A stretch of 64,000 bases of DNA from Sulfopaludibacter sp963815475 (GCA_963815475.1 CAWFHD010000003.1:3658001-3722000), one strand, 5' to 3'; shown: positions 38,001-46,390, numbered from the stretch's first letter. Made by a program: numbers and translations. The notes: generated by a model not told the origin, from the letters alone.

Positions 38001-38794
38001 GATTCGTCTATGTGGCCGGATCCACCACCTCGGCAACGCTACCCAAGAACGCGAACTCGTCTTTCCTCACCGACGTCGCCCTTGCCAAGATCGATTCCAC
38101 TCCGAATCCCGCCGTGGAGATCGACAACCTCGTCAGCGCCGTGACCCCGATCCCGGGTCAGATTACTTTCGGCACCCAGGTAGCGCCAGGTGAGATGGTC
38201 CACATACAAGGTCACAACTTAGGCCCGACCACAAAAGTGAGTGCGCAACTGGATTCGTCGGGCACGCTGCCGTTCACGCTGGGCGGCACGCACGTTCTGT
38301 TCGACGGAGTCGCCGCGCCCTTGAACTCAGTGCAGTCCGACACCATCGAGCTCTTCGTGCCGTTCGCTGTGAAAGGCGCGGCCAAAGTGACCGTGATGGC
38401 GAATGGACAAACCTCCAACACTCTGAATGTGGGGGTAGCCGCTGTTGCCGCTGAAATCCTCGCTATATACAACCAGGACGGCTCGCTCAACTCGGCAGTG
38501 AGTCCCGCGCCGCAGGGCTCGGTGGTGGTGGTGTATATGAGTGGTCTGGGACAAACCACGCCGCCGGGTGTGGATGGCACAACCAACAGCGCTCCGCCTG
38601 CCGTTCCGATCGCTCCCGTCGGTCCCGCTTACTTGGGACAGTACCAGGTGCAGCCCCAATTTGTTGCGGCCGCCGTTGGCGCCACCGCGGGAGTCTCGCA
38701 GGTGAATGTGCCGGTGCCAGTGGGACAGTATCCGGGGAACCCGATGTCCATCTCGATTAGCCAGGCCAGCGCCCCGATCTACATATCGAAGTAG
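35099..38794 (+). CDS. Giant secreted SBBP-repeat protein with TIGR03437 C-terminus
   Basis: The 1231-residue protein starts with a signal peptide (MDTLRLFSLAVCCLVPAFAA). The N-terminal about 200 residues match the domain that precedes SBBP repeats in these bacteria (GVDAVFYGHDGHLEYDL). Then come SBBP beta-propeller repeats of the DSQGNVYLAGSSNSLDFP type, interrupted by a BNR/sialidase-like section (YKSTDAGGTF, KSVDAGVTWQKL, KSTDGGNSF), more SBBP repeats (DSSGAAYITGSTPSTDFP), and a C-terminal TIGR03437-type domain of about 230 residues (VVVVYMSGLGQTTPP). GAGG before the ATG supports the start. It is likely surface-exposed or secreted; the role is unknown. Confidence 0.9.
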   Translation: MDTLRLFSLAVCCLVPAFAASPAAIPLAFEQREPALFVAHSTGASVRFQPDRVAIGEIALRFLNARPARLEGIGPAAPATYMGATVRQTFQQYPKLAMRGIYPGVDAVFYGHDGHLEYDLEIAPDSEPEALRLRFENARSLRLGGDGALLVEAASGALQQLPPRVFQAGHPIPAHYVLTGTNEAAIRLGKYDRRLALTIDPELVYANYFGGSGSDAASAVATDSQGNVYLAGSSNSLDFPSAPGSTSRPLPSLIALTNTGQTVTQLIIGRGSGVTAIGGTPDGKILYAASGSTVYYSSNSGASWIQTTAIPAATSSVSNFPLVVNDISVDAIDPSRAFVATNRGLFSTGDNGYSWFPRDYDLAAYYDGSIQASSVTVSQVDHTLTYVTTGNPNFLYKSTDAGGTFTMLNATFSGEPVPPPFPASAIVFTLAPGGSDLYVVDANGYLFKSVDAGVTWQKLFYGIFGAKAIRIDPNNNANIFVQDNSGVQKSTDGGNSFTTVNPPGLTAPNSQVTAIAYDGVSKTLYVAAASFIFASTDQGATWQVAPLSPINIHVLQAIGGRVFVGLDTPQTSFLVKLDPTGAHLLYSTFFTGKPINNILALRVDSQGSAYLAGNTVSPNFTGATRIFGSSSPTFFAGYVAKVSQDGSTLAYLSGIGTSHGLTVSNLAIDSSGAAYITGSTPSTDFPTTAGAFQAAVPTSVCTRPRDSVFLSVVPNQQTWAYVSKLSPDGSSLAYSTFVTGSCGSVGQGITVNSAGEAFVVGSTTSPDMPVSPNAYQSVFPGPLDKTSYPNAVTAGFAAHLSAAGDQVLGGTLVGGGYTSSVSAIALDSAGNPILTGATWGIAPGATAGAYQKSVVYKCAEPIGIFGPPQPPSQGYDAFVLKLDTAFSKVTYLTYLGGSCADSASAIALDPAGNTWLAGTTNSADFPVVAPYQAKSSSSGFVSELSPDGSKLLFSSFSEGNALAIDPQGFVYVAGSTTSATLPKNANSSFLTDVALAKIDSTPNPAVEIDNLVSAVTPIPGQITFGTQVAPGEMVHIQGHNLGPTTKVSAQLDSSGTLPFTLGGTHVLFDGVAAPLNSVQSDTIELFVPFAVKGAAKVTVMANGQTSNTLNVGVAAVAAEILAIYNQDGSLNSAVSPAPQGSVVVVYMSGLGQTTPPGVDGTTNSAPPAVPIAPVGPAYLGQYQVQPQFVAAAVGATAGVSQVNVPVPVGQYPGNPMSISISQASAPIYISK

Positions 38795-38805
38795 TGGCCG
38801 AGTGG

Positions 38806-38827
38806 CGCCGGTGTCTTGCCACCGGCG
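38806..38827 (+). terminator. Hairpin after the SBBP gene
   Basis: CGCCGGTG and CACCGGCG form a perfect 8-bp stem with a six-base loop, 11 bases after the stop. There is no T-run, so it is only a candidate terminator or RNA stabiliser. Confidence 0.3.
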
Positions 38828-38854
38828 TACGTCGCCCTCAGGCTAGAATAAGTC

Positions 38855-39460
38855 ATGCCCACTCTCCGTAAGGGGTGGATTGGTGGAGCTGTGGCCCTGG
38901 GTTTTGTGGTGGTCATGGCCCCGCCGGTGCTGCTCTTCTGGAACGCGATACAACCGGAGCCCTGGGACTCCAACACGGTCAAGATCCGTTTCGAAGCAGT
39001 GCATTACGAAGCCGGTGGGCTGGTGTTCCGCTACAACGTTCAGAACCTGACGCACCACACGGCGCGTTTTATGCCCGAGTCCACGCAGATTCGGGCGCTG
39101 CAGCCGTCCGACCGCCCTCCGGTGGGTTATGCCAATTTGAAACTGCCGTTGGACCTGCCCGCGGAGAGCGTGCAGCAGGTGGATGTGCGGTTGGAATTGC
39201 CGGGCACTCCTATGTCGAAGTGGCGGGAGCAATCGGACGATCAGACCAGAATGGTGCTGCAGCAGAAAGCGCCGGGGACGCCCCCGGACTCCGACTCACC
39301 GCTGTCTCCGCTGCCCATGCGCGGAAAAATCGCGGCTAATGAAACTCAGCCTCCCGCTCAGCCCAATTTTTCCATTGAGGATTCGCTAAGTGACTTGCAG
39401 GGGTTCGAATTGACCGATCCGGGCCGCGGCGTCAAGTTAGTATTTCCTCGCGGCTGGTAA
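38855..39460 (+). CDS. Hypothetical membrane-anchored protein
   Basis: One membrane segment lies at residues about 8-30 (GGAVALGFVVVMAPPVLLFW), with an outside domain of about 170 residues containing HYEAGGLVFRYNVQNLT, which looks like an Ig-like or DUF-type beta domain, and a proline-rich linker. I do not recognise a family. It is convergent with truB, 12 bases apart. Confidence 0.6.
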   Translation: MPTLRKGWIGGAVALGFVVVMAPPVLLFWNAIQPEPWDSNTVKIRFEAVHYEAGGLVFRYNVQNLTHHTARFMPESTQIRALQPSDRPPVGYANLKLPLDLPAESVQQVDVRLELPGTPMSKWREQSDDQTRMVLQQKAPGTPPDSDSPLSPLPMRGKIAANETQPPAQPNFSIEDSLSDLQGFELTDPGRGVKLVFPRGW

Positions 39461-39472
39461 CGTGGCCCTGCG

Positions 39473-40354
39473 CTATAACACCACCATTGGATGATAGAGG
39501 TTGGGGAGCACGGCTTCTCCTATGGCGACTAGTTCTCCGGCGCGCGTGACTGCCTTCACGTGTTTGGAGCCCGGTTGTTGGCGGAAGGGCGAGGCAGGGA
39601 AGTTGCGGCCGTGGCGGATGTGGGTGGCGGTCAGGTCGTCCACGAATACGCTGGGAAAGCCCGGCAGCATGCGGGCCGCGGGCACGAGCGCTTCTTCAAG
39701 CCGGTCTTCCGCAGACAGCGCTTCCAATTGCGCGATGGTCCTTGCCTGGTCGATTTCAAACTCACCGCTCGCGATGCGGCGTAGTTCGCGCAGGTGCGCG
39801 CCGCAGCCCATGGCCTGCCCCAGGTCATGCGCAATCGACCGCAGATAAGTTCCACCCGAGCAGTGCGCGCGTAGTTTGGCATCGGAGCCGTTCAACTCCA
39901 GCAGAGTCAGTTCGTAAATAGTGACCTTCACCGGCTCCAACTCCACCGGCAGTGACTGGCGGGCCAGTTCGTAAGCGCGCTTTCCCGCCACTTTCTTGGC
40001 GGACACGGAAGGCGGCGTCTGCATGATTTCGCCTCGAAATTTCGCGAGATGTTCTTCGATCTCCTCGGCAGTGGGATGCGCATCCACGGCCTCGCCGAGC
40101 GCTGTGCCGGCGCGATCGTATGTGTTAGTAGCCCAGCCGAAGTGCACCACGCCCTCATAGATCTTGTCGCTGCGCGTGTAAAACTGCGCCAGGCGTGTGG
40201 CCCTTTCGATCACCACCGGCAGCACGCCCGTGGCGATGGGATCGAGCGTTCCGAGGTGACCCACCCGCTTGGTTTTCGCGATGCGCCGCATCTTCCCCAC
40301 CACATCATGCGAGGTCCAGCCCTCGGGTTTATCGACTACGATGACTCCGTCCAA
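39473..40354 (-). CDS. truB: tRNA pseudouridine(55) synthase
   Basis: TruB makes pseudouridine 55 in tRNA. The catalytic aspartate is in GHLGTLDPIATGVLP (near 40) with the N-terminal VIVVDKPEGWTSHDVV. The length of 293 is typical and the C-terminus has a short extension. The start is a TTG at 40354 with AAGGA shortly before it. It overlaps the upstream methyltransferase gene by 19 bases; this gene run probably joins translation and envelope genes by chance. Confidence 0.95.
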   Translation of the reverse strand: MDGVIVVDKPEGWTSHDVVGKMRRIAKTKRVGHLGTLDPIATGVLPVVIERATRLAQFYTRSDKIYEGVVHFGWATNTYDRAGTALGEAVDAHPTAEEIEEHLAKFRGEIMQTPPSVSAKKVAGKRAYELARQSLPVELEPVKVTIYELTLLELNGSDAKLRAHCSGGTYLRSIAHDLGQAMGCGAHLRELRRIASGEFEIDQARTIAQLEALSAEDRLEEALVPAARMLPGFPSVFVDDLTATHIRHGRNFPASPFRQQPGSKHVKAVTRAGELVAIGEAVLPNLYHPMVVL

Positions 40355-41055
40355 GTTTTCCTTTTACGGGCCAGACAAATATAGCCCAGAGTGAAATTTC
40401 GATCCCGGTCGAGACCATCCAGGAGAGGCAGGATCAGCGCCGGCGGCACAAGCACGAGCGCCGCAGGTACGAACAACAGCCAGCGAAGGCCGCCTGAAAA
40501 GAATTGTAGCCCGTTGAGCAGGCGCCGTGCGAGCAGGCGGAAATAGCCGCCCGACGGGCGCATCTCGCAGACCTCGAGTCCAGCCTTCTCCACCAGGTGC
40601 TGGAGGCCATAGCGGGTGAAGCGGAAATAATCGTGCGGAGCCTGGTGCACTTCCCATTCGTGCGGAGCTGCCACCAGCAGCGTGCCGCCCGCCGCCAGCG
40701 TGCGCGCCATTTCCGAAAGCGCAGCGCCGGGTTCGCGCAGATGCTCGATGGTGACGATGTGTAGTGCGGCATCGAACGCGCCGGAGCGAAAGGGTAGGGC
40801 TGTAAGGTCGGCAACAACGTCGAGTTTGCTGTAGTCCCAGGCGGAATCGCCCACGCCAAGATCGACTCCGCAGTAGCGTTGGGCGGAGAATTCGTGTTTG
40901 TATTGTCCTTCGCCCGCGCCTGCATCCAGCACGCACGCGCCCGGCGCGAGCGACCGCGCGAAGGCCTGCACGGCGTCCTGAATCTCCACTTCGAAGCACA
41001 AGATGTGATGGCGCAAGCCGCGCGGCAGCTTGTACGCAAGACTCGTATAACTCAC
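40336..41055 (-). CDS. Class I SAM-dependent methyltransferase with C-terminal membrane segments
   Basis: The SAM-binding motif VLDAGAGEGQYK (residues about 42-53), the HIVTIEHL segment and a mid-region HDYFRFTRYGLQHLVEKAG match the Methyltransf_11-like family found in glycan or lipid gene clusters. The C-terminus has a hydrophobic segment (WLLFVPAALVLVPPALILP). It starts with a GTG whose last bases overlap the previous stop as GTGA. A role in O-antigen, lipid or polyprenyl methylation is suggested by the neighbours only. Confidence 0.85.
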   Translation of the reverse strand: MSYTSLAYKLPRGLRHHILCFEVEIQDAVQAFARSLAPGACVLDAGAGEGQYKHEFSAQRYCGVDLGVGDSAWDYSKLDVVADLTALPFRSGAFDAALHIVTIEHLREPGAALSEMARTLAAGGTLLVAAPHEWEVHQAPHDYFRFTRYGLQHLVEKAGLEVCEMRPSGGYFRLLARRLLNGLQFFSGGLRWLLFVPAALVLVPPALILPLLDGLDRDRNFTLGYICLARKRKTWTESS

Positions 41056-41996
41056 CGCGGGCGCGCCTCGATCATCACGGTGGAGCCGGCGCGGAACGCC
41101 GCTTCGGCAATTGTGAAGGGCAGGGATGCGATCACCAGGGCGAGGTAAGTGAGATCTTTGGCGAGGCGAGTCATGCCCGATTCCGCCATGCGGCGCACAC
41201 GCCGGGCCATGGGGTCGAGCGATGGCGCGAGGCTGCTGGCGAGGCCCGCCGGATTGTCACGCAGCGAGAAGTATTTGCGCCGCACCACTTCGAAACCGCA
41301 CGATTCCAGCAGCTTTTCCATGTCCCGATCGCGAAAATCGAAGAGGTGGCGCGGCACGTCCACGCCATTCCAGGAGCGGCCCAGCAGGCGGAATTGCCAG
41401 GATGCGGCATTCGGGACCTGGATCACCAGTCGGCCATCGCGCGCCAACAGATTGCGCGCAGCAATCAGGTAGGCGCGCGGGTCATGGAGATGTTCGAGCA
41501 CGTGAAACATGGTGAGGCCGGCGACGCTGCCGGCGAGAAACGGCACGTTCTCCATGAGGCCGCAGACGGCCGGCGTGCCCTGGCGATGCCAGGCGATGGC
41601 CGCGGCCTCACGAGAATTGTCGAGGCCCAGGACGCGAAAGCCGCGTTCGCGCATCATACCGAGAAAGAGGCCGCCGCCGCAGCCCACGTCGAGCAAAGGG
41701 CCTGAGGCGCGTGAGCCGCGCAGGGCTTGTTCCACGAAGCGCACGTGGTCGCGGAGCACCAGGCGGCGATAGCTTTCTTCGAGTTTGCCGGCGGTGGATT
41801 CGTCGGGGGAGAACCAATAGTTGTCGGGATAGTAGAGGTGCAACTCAGCAGGCGGCGGCTGCGGATCGAGGCGGACCAGGCCGCATTCTCCGCAGCGCAC
41901 CACGGTGAATTCTCGAGTAGTGGTGTGGTACAGGCGGTCGGAGGCGCGGAAGAGAGCGAGGGAGCGGTCGGACCCGCAGACGAGGCAGGCACTCAT
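41052..41996 (-). CDS. Class I methyltransferase with N-terminal zinc-ribbon, glycan-type
   Basis: The N-terminus has two CxxC pairs (CLVCGSD, CGECGLV) as in a family of sugar or envelope methyltransferases, then the SAM motif PLLDVGCGGGLFLG and MFHVLEHLHDP. A hydrophobic C-terminal segment is present. AGGAG lies eight bases before the ATG at 41996. It is immediately followed by another methyltransferase gene (GTGA overlap), and the upstream gene is a glycosyltransferase. Confidence 0.87.
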   Translation of the reverse strand: MSACLVCGSDRSLALFRASDRLYHTTTREFTVVRCGECGLVRLDPQPPPAELHLYYPDNYWFSPDESTAGKLEESYRRLVLRDHVRFVEQALRGSRASGPLLDVGCGGGLFLGMMRERGFRVLGLDNSREAAAIAWHRQGTPAVCGLMENVPFLAGSVAGLTMFHVLEHLHDPRAYLIAARNLLARDGRLVIQVPNAASWQFRLLGRSWNGVDVPRHLFDFRDRDMEKLLESCGFEVVRRKYFSLRDNPAGLASSLAPSLDPMARRVRRMAESGMTRLAKDLTYLALVIASLPFTIAEAAFRAGSTVMIEARPR

Positions 41997-42032
41997 GGGC
42001 GGGACTCCTGCACTGCGTGACGACGAAAAGGC

Positions 42033-42060
42033 ACCGACTCCCTTACGGTCGCGGCTCGGA
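42033..42060. repeat. Candidate dispersed repeat (reads as LPYGRGSE in one frame)
   Basis: The sequence CGACTCCCTTACGGTCGC with flanking GGCTCGGA is like a short dispersed repeat I recall from acidobacterial and planctomycete genomes, where it gives spurious peptides containing LPYGRGSE. Only one copy is seen here, between two minus-strand genes. Confidence 0.3.
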
Positions 42061-42087
42061 AAGAGGTCGCCTGTCGGAACGAAGTCG

Positions 42088-43086
42088 TCATGCGACTTCC
42101 TTCAGGGGGAGGCGGTTCGACCACAGGAGCTGGCGCAATTGGGTGGGGGACAGTTTGCGGATTTTTTCGATTGCCCGGCGCTTGCGGAGGATCCTCGGAA
42201 GCATGGCGAGGGCTTGCAGGTCGGCTCGGAGGAGCGCTCCGGCAATCGCGAGCTTTCCTCTTATTCCCCGGAAATGGGCCGTATCGCCGGCTCCCCGGCG
42301 GGCCAGCGCGATGCCCGCCGCCAGGCGCACCAGGTAGAAAACCGGGTTGAGCCAGAGCAGGCTCCAGGGAAAAAGCTTGGCGGCCAGCAGCACGCGATTG
42401 CGCTCAATCAGCACGAGCCTCCCTGCCGAATCCTTGCCCAAGGTGGAGCCTCGGTGATGCCGCACTACAGCTTGCGGTGTATAAATGGCCCGCCACCCGG
42501 CGACGCGCGCGCGCAGGCCCAACTCGGCGTCGTCGCCATAGGCGAAGAAGTCCTCGTCGAAGCCTCCGATGGTGTCGAGCATTTCCTTACGGTACATGGC
42601 GGCGCACCCGTCCGGCCACAGCACTTCCTCTTCGCTGTCGAATTGGCCACGGTCGATTTGCCCCGTGCCGCGGCCGCGATTCTGGCCGTCCGGAAAAATC
42701 AAGTGTCCCACTTTATCGATGCGGCGCGGATCTTCCCACTCCAGCACTTTGCTGGCGGCCATCCCGATATCGGCTGCGCTGGAGCAGGCGCGCTGCAGCG
42801 CTGCGACCCATCCCGGATCGGCCTCCGCATCGTTATTGAGAAGGGCAATCCATTCGCCGCGGGCCGCCGCAATGCCCTGGTTGTTGGCGGCGCAGAATCC
42901 GCGGTTCTCCCGATTGCGAATCACCTGTGCGTGGAATTCGCCTTCCGCCATATCCGCCGAGCCGTCCACCGAACCGTTATCCACCAGAATTGTCTCAAAA
43001 GCCACACCTTCCTGACGCTGCAGGGATAAAAGACACGCGCGCAGTAATTCTTTTCGATTCCAATTCACAATTACAACGGAGATCAA
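42088..43086 (-). CDS. Family 2 glycosyltransferase
   Basis: The protein has the GT2 pattern: ISVVIVNWNRKELLRACL at the N-terminus, LVDNGSVDGS, NRGFCAANNQG, and a metal-binding LLNNDAEADPGW, then GFDEDFFAYGDDAELGLR, with a membrane-associated C-terminus. Rhamnosyl- and other deoxyhexosyl-transferases of this type build polysaccharide side chains. The start is a TTG at 43086; upstream sequence offers no better start. It precedes two methyltransferase genes on the same strand. Confidence 0.93.
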   Translation of the reverse strand: MISVVIVNWNRKELLRACLLSLQRQEGVAFETILVDNGSVDGSADMAEGEFHAQVIRNRENRGFCAANNQGIAAARGEWIALLNNDAEADPGWVAALQRACSSAADIGMAASKVLEWEDPRRIDKVGHLIFPDGQNRGRGTGQIDRGQFDSEEEVLWPDGCAAMYRKEMLDTIGGFDEDFFAYGDDAELGLRARVAGWRAIYTPQAVVRHHRGSTLGKDSAGRLVLIERNRVLLAAKLFPWSLLWLNPVFYLVRLAAGIALARRGAGDTAHFRGIRGKLAIAGALLRADLQALAMLPRILRKRRAIEKIRKLSPTQLRQLLWSNRLPLKEVA

Positions 43087-43218
43087 GCGTTTATGCTAGC
43101 AGGGCGAACTTCATCCGTGCCGATTGTCACTCTACTTATCGCGGATTTCACCCCCGCACCGGTATTGGATATCCCCCTGTAGTACTATGAATTTAGAGAC
43201 TTTGGGGCGCTCACTTGT

Positions 43219-44217
43219 ATGACCGCTATTGGCGAGACTCTCCGGCGCGAACGGCTTCGCCGGAATATGGATCTCGAGACCATCTCGCGCGAGTTGAAAA
43301 TATCCGCCAAATTTCTGGAAGCAATTGAAGACGAAAAATTCGATCGCTTGCCGGGAGGAGTTTTCGCCAAGTCTTTCGTCCGCCAGTACGCTCACGTCCT
43401 CGGGCTCGACGAAGAGGAGATGGCGAGCGAGGTGCAGCGTCAGACGCAGCCCTTTGACGCTCCGCAATTTGTTCAGACTGTTCCGAACGTCAAGCCCTCC
43501 ACGCAGCCCATTGTGCTGCCAAAAGTGGAGGCATGGGAAAGCGTAGGCGAAAGCCGCTTCCATATTTCGTCATCGCTCACTGCGCTGGCGTTGGTGGTAG
43601 TGGTGATGATGGGATGCGCGGGCGTGTATTCGTGGTGGCAGCGCACACGGCACACGGTGTCGGTGTCAGCGCACGATAATCCGACCCCCGCCGCTCCCGT
43701 GAAGACCCAGGCTGCTGCCGAAACTACTGCGCCGGTGGTCCCAGCCCCTGCGCCCGATCCATCGGTAGCCAATCGTGCGGCTGTGCCGGCTACCGCACCT
43801 GCTACCGCGAGTGCCGACGCGCCAACTCCTGCGACGCCGGTTCAGCCGGCTGCGACAACGGAAGCGACTCCGGCCGCTGCCACGCCGCTCGCCGGAGCGA
43901 ACACTCCCCCCAATCCCAATGCGACGGTTCATGTGGAACTGACAGCCGTCGAGGCGGTGTGGCTTCTGGTGAAGGCCGACGGCAAGTATGTCTTCTCCGG
44001 AACCATCGAGCCGAACCAGAGCCGCACGGTGGAAGCCAACAGCACAGTGTTGTTGAGACTAGGCAATGCCGGCGGCGTGAATATTAGTTTGAACGGCAAG
44101 CCGATTGGAGCGGTGGGTCCCAAAGGACAGGTGCGAACGATTCAACTCACTTCGGGCGGGTTTGAAATCGTCGCCGCGCCCAAACCGCCCTCGGCGCCTC
44201 TCGAGCCTCTTCTCTGA
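43219..44217 (+). CDS. RodZ-like membrane-anchored HTH protein
   Basis: The N-terminal about 75 residues are a Xre-like helix-turn-helix of the RodZ type (ETLRRERLRRNMDLETISRE, GVFAKSFVRQYAHVLGLDEE, quoted separately). A membrane segment follows (ALALVVVVMMGCAGVYSW), then a proline/alanine/threonine-rich linker, and a C-terminal DUF4115-like beta domain (VHVELTAVEAVWLLVKADG). RodZ connects MreB to the envelope in rod-shaped cells. Its C-terminal coding overlaps the convergent pgsA gene by 76 bases. Confidence 0.87.
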   Translation: MTAIGETLRRERLRRNMDLETISRELKISAKFLEAIEDEKFDRLPGGVFAKSFVRQYAHVLGLDEEEMASEVQRQTQPFDAPQFVQTVPNVKPSTQPIVLPKVEAWESVGESRFHISSSLTALALVVVVMMGCAGVYSWWQRTRHTVSVSAHDNPTPAAPVKTQAAAETTAPVVPAPAPDPSVANRAAVPATAPATASADAPTPATPVQPAATTEATPAAATPLAGANTPPNPNATVHVELTAVEAVWLLVKADGKYVFSGTIEPNQSRTVEANSTVLLRLGNAGGVNISLNGKPIGAVGPKGQVRTIQLTSGGFEIVAAPKPPSAPLEPLL

Positions 44218-44840
44218 CGCATGAGCGCTTTTTGGCGCTTCCGCTCCAGGTTCAGCAGTTCGCGACGTCGGCGTAGCTTGATGCGCTCATCCACCTTGCG
44301 CCAGAACTTGCGGAAATAACTGAGAGCCGAAATCAGCGCAAAGAAGATAACGCACCACATCATGATTTCGCCGGGAAACAGCAACTCGCGATGGCGCGTG
44401 GCCAGCAGCATCACGGAAATTGCCGCCACCTGGGAGACCATTTTAGTTTTGCCCAAGTCGCTCGCCTTGATGGTGTAGCCTTCAGCCGCCGCGATGCTGC
44501 GCAAGCCCGATACGGCGAATTCGCGCGCGATGATGAGGATGGCCATCCAGCCGGGCAACACGCGCATCTGCACCAGCGAGATGAGCGCCGCCGAAACCAG
44601 CAACTTGTCGGCGATGGGATCGAGCAGCGTGCCGATGGTGGTGACCTGCCGCCAGCGCCGCGCCAGGTAGCCATCGAGCATATCCGTGGCGGCGGCCGAA
44701 AGAAATATCGCCAGGGCCAGCCATTCATTGGTGACGTGCAGGGATCCGATGGTGTAGCCGCTATTATCCTGGATCACCGCCGCCACCAGCAGCGGCACGA
44801 AAAAGATCCGGAGAATCGTAAGCGAGTTCGGAACGTTCAT
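44142..44840 (-). CDS. pgsA: CDP-diacylglycerol-glycerol-3-phosphate 3-phosphatidyltransferase
   Basis: The CDP-alcohol phosphatidyltransferase motif is intact: DMLDGYLARR and GTLLDPIADK, with the spacing DG-x2-AR-x8-G-x3-D-x3-D. Six membrane segments are predicted. PgsA makes phosphatidylglycerolphosphate for membrane phospholipids. The C-terminal 40 residues are basic and cytosolic, and the last 76 bases overlap the rodZ-like gene tail to tail. Confidence 0.93.
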   Translation of the reverse strand: MNVPNSLTILRIFFVPLLVAAVIQDNSGYTIGSLHVTNEWLALAIFLSAAATDMLDGYLARRWRQVTTIGTLLDPIADKLLVSAALISLVQMRVLPGWMAILIIAREFAVSGLRSIAAAEGYTIKASDLGKTKMVSQVAAISVMLLATRHRELLFPGEIMMWCVIFFALISALSYFRKFWRKVDERIKLRRRRELLNLERKRQKALMRQRRGSRGAEGGLGAATISNPPEVS

Positions 44841-44915
44841 CGGCCTAAACCCAACTATAATGCCGGAGGCCTGCCGCCAACAACCGGGGGCCCCGACTTA
44901 TACTTGTATTTCACC

Positions 44916-46133
44916 ATGGTCCTCTCACGCCGTCATTTCTGTTTCGGCAGCCTCGCTCTGCCCGCATTGGCCGCCAAGAAGAAGCAGGCGCCCCGCCAAC
45001 CGAACGTTCTCCTGATCCTGGTCGACGAATTACCGGCCTGGCTTACGGGACCCTATGGGAACAAGGAGGTCCACACACCCACGCTCGACAAACTGGCGCA
45101 GACTGGGACTCGTTTCCTAAACCATTACACGGCGGCGCCCGACCCGGCGCTGGGCCGCGCTACTCTGCTCACCGGGCGGACTCCGATGCAGGTGGGCGAT
45201 GCTGGGGCGCTGGGGGGCGCAGAGGTCACGCTGGAAAAGATGCTGGGCGGCGCTGGTTACGCAACGAGCGACATCGAGAACCTTCCGCCGGATCAGGCGA
45301 CCGCCGCGGCGGTGAAGTTCCTGGACCAACAGGCCGACGGCAAGAACTTTTTGCTGACGGTCCACTACTCGCTGCGTCCCCCATATGAGGACGCTCCCAA
45401 GAAATTTGTGGATCTGTACGCGCGCGAGACCTTCGAAGCGTACGCCATGGACAGGCCTGCCGCCAATGCGCGCGACGGCAAAGAGATGCTGGCCAACACG
45501 CGTGCGAATTTGCGCAAGGCGGCCGCCGCGGTGAGCGCATTGGACGAGCAGGTGGGGGCGGTGATCGCCAAGCTGTATCAGAAGCAACTGGTGGACAACA
45601 CGCTGATCGTCTTCACCGCGACCTGCGGCGCGCTGTTTGGGCGGCATGGTTTGTGGGGATCGGGCACGGCGTCGGACCCGGTCAACATGTACGACGAAGT
45701 GACCGACACGCCCATGATCATGAGCTGGCCCACGCGCATTCCGCCGCAGGGGCTGCAAGTGGAGATGGTGAGCGGGTACGACCTGGTCCCCACCATCGCC
45801 GAGTTCACCGGCGTGGAAGCGCCCAATCGCAATCTCTGCGGACGGAGTTATGTGCGGCTCGCCACTGGGCAGAAGCTCCCCAAGAATAAGAAGCTGGCGA
45901 AGAAGCTGGCATGGCGCACGACGATTTGCAGCCATTTGCAGAATACGGATATGGCTCGGGAAGAGCGTTATAAAGTGGTGCTGCGCGACGGCGGCAAGGG
46001 GCCGAACGAGCTGTACGATTTCACCTCGGACAAAGTGGAGAAGGTCAACCTGTACGAGAATCCGGAGTATTTGGATGTGAAGACACGGTTGACGGCGCAG
46101 ATTACCAACTGGAAGAAGAATTATTCGGCTTGA
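44916..46133 (+). CDS. Degenerate sulfatase-family protein, Tat-exported
   Basis: From the ATG at 44916 the protein has a twin-arginine signal (VLSRRHFCFGSLALPALAA) and then 405 residues with the fold signature of sulfatases (NVLLILVDELPAWLTGPYGN, HTPTLDKLAQTGTRFLNHY; TLIVFTATCGALFGRHGLWG, quoted separately). The catalytic Cys/Ser of the C/S-x-P-S/A-R site is missing: the site reads DPALGRATLLTG. The metal-binding Asp-His near ATCGAL is also replaced. A non-enzymatic or altered role is likely. A longer frame extending upstream over pgsA is not real. It is divergent from pgsA. Confidence 0.82.
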   Translation: MVLSRRHFCFGSLALPALAAKKKQAPRQPNVLLILVDELPAWLTGPYGNKEVHTPTLDKLAQTGTRFLNHYTAAPDPALGRATLLTGRTPMQVGDAGALGGAEVTLEKMLGGAGYATSDIENLPPDQATAAAVKFLDQQADGKNFLLTVHYSLRPPYEDAPKKFVDLYARETFEAYAMDRPAANARDGKEMLANTRANLRKAAAAVSALDEQVGAVIAKLYQKQLVDNTLIVFTATCGALFGRHGLWGSGTASDPVNMYDEVTDTPMIMSWPTRIPPQGLQVEMVSGYDLVPTIAEFTGVEAPNRNLCGRSYVRLATGQKLPKNKKLAKKLAWRTTICSHLQNTDMAREERYKVVLRDGGKGPNELYDFTSDKVEKVNLYENPEYLDVKTRLTAQITNWKKNYSA

Positions 46134-46154
46134 GGGTGGGGCATGCTCCCGCGG

Positions 46155-46390
46155 TCAAAGCGGCGCGTCATCCGGAATCGGCATATTGCGGAAGATCTTC
46201 CAGGCGCCCGCCGGTTGCCGCTGCCTTGCTGCACCGAGCCCAGACTGGTCGCGGAAGCGGAGGTCGCGCGGCCAAGCTTGGCGATTCGAGCCTTGATGTA
46301 CTCTTCAATCGCGGCACGACCCTTCACACATTCCCCGGTCCTTTCATGGAACCTCGTTGGTATTTTGCGACGCCTTGACCTTAACGCCAT
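46155..46390 (-). pseudogene. Probable remnant of a SnoaL/DUF4440-type gene
   Basis: One frame carries GRAAIEEYIKARIAKLG, like the central helix of SnoaL/DUF4440 proteins. A different frame downstream carries GAWKIFRNMPIPDDAPL before a stop, like their C-terminus. The core between them is missing. This suggests a decayed gene on the minus strand; the call is tentative. Confidence 0.3.

Noticed and set aside
44391..44915. Upstream extension of the sulfatase-like frame over pgsA
   Set aside because: The extension is antisense to pgsA; the Tat signal beginning at 44916 gives the natural start.
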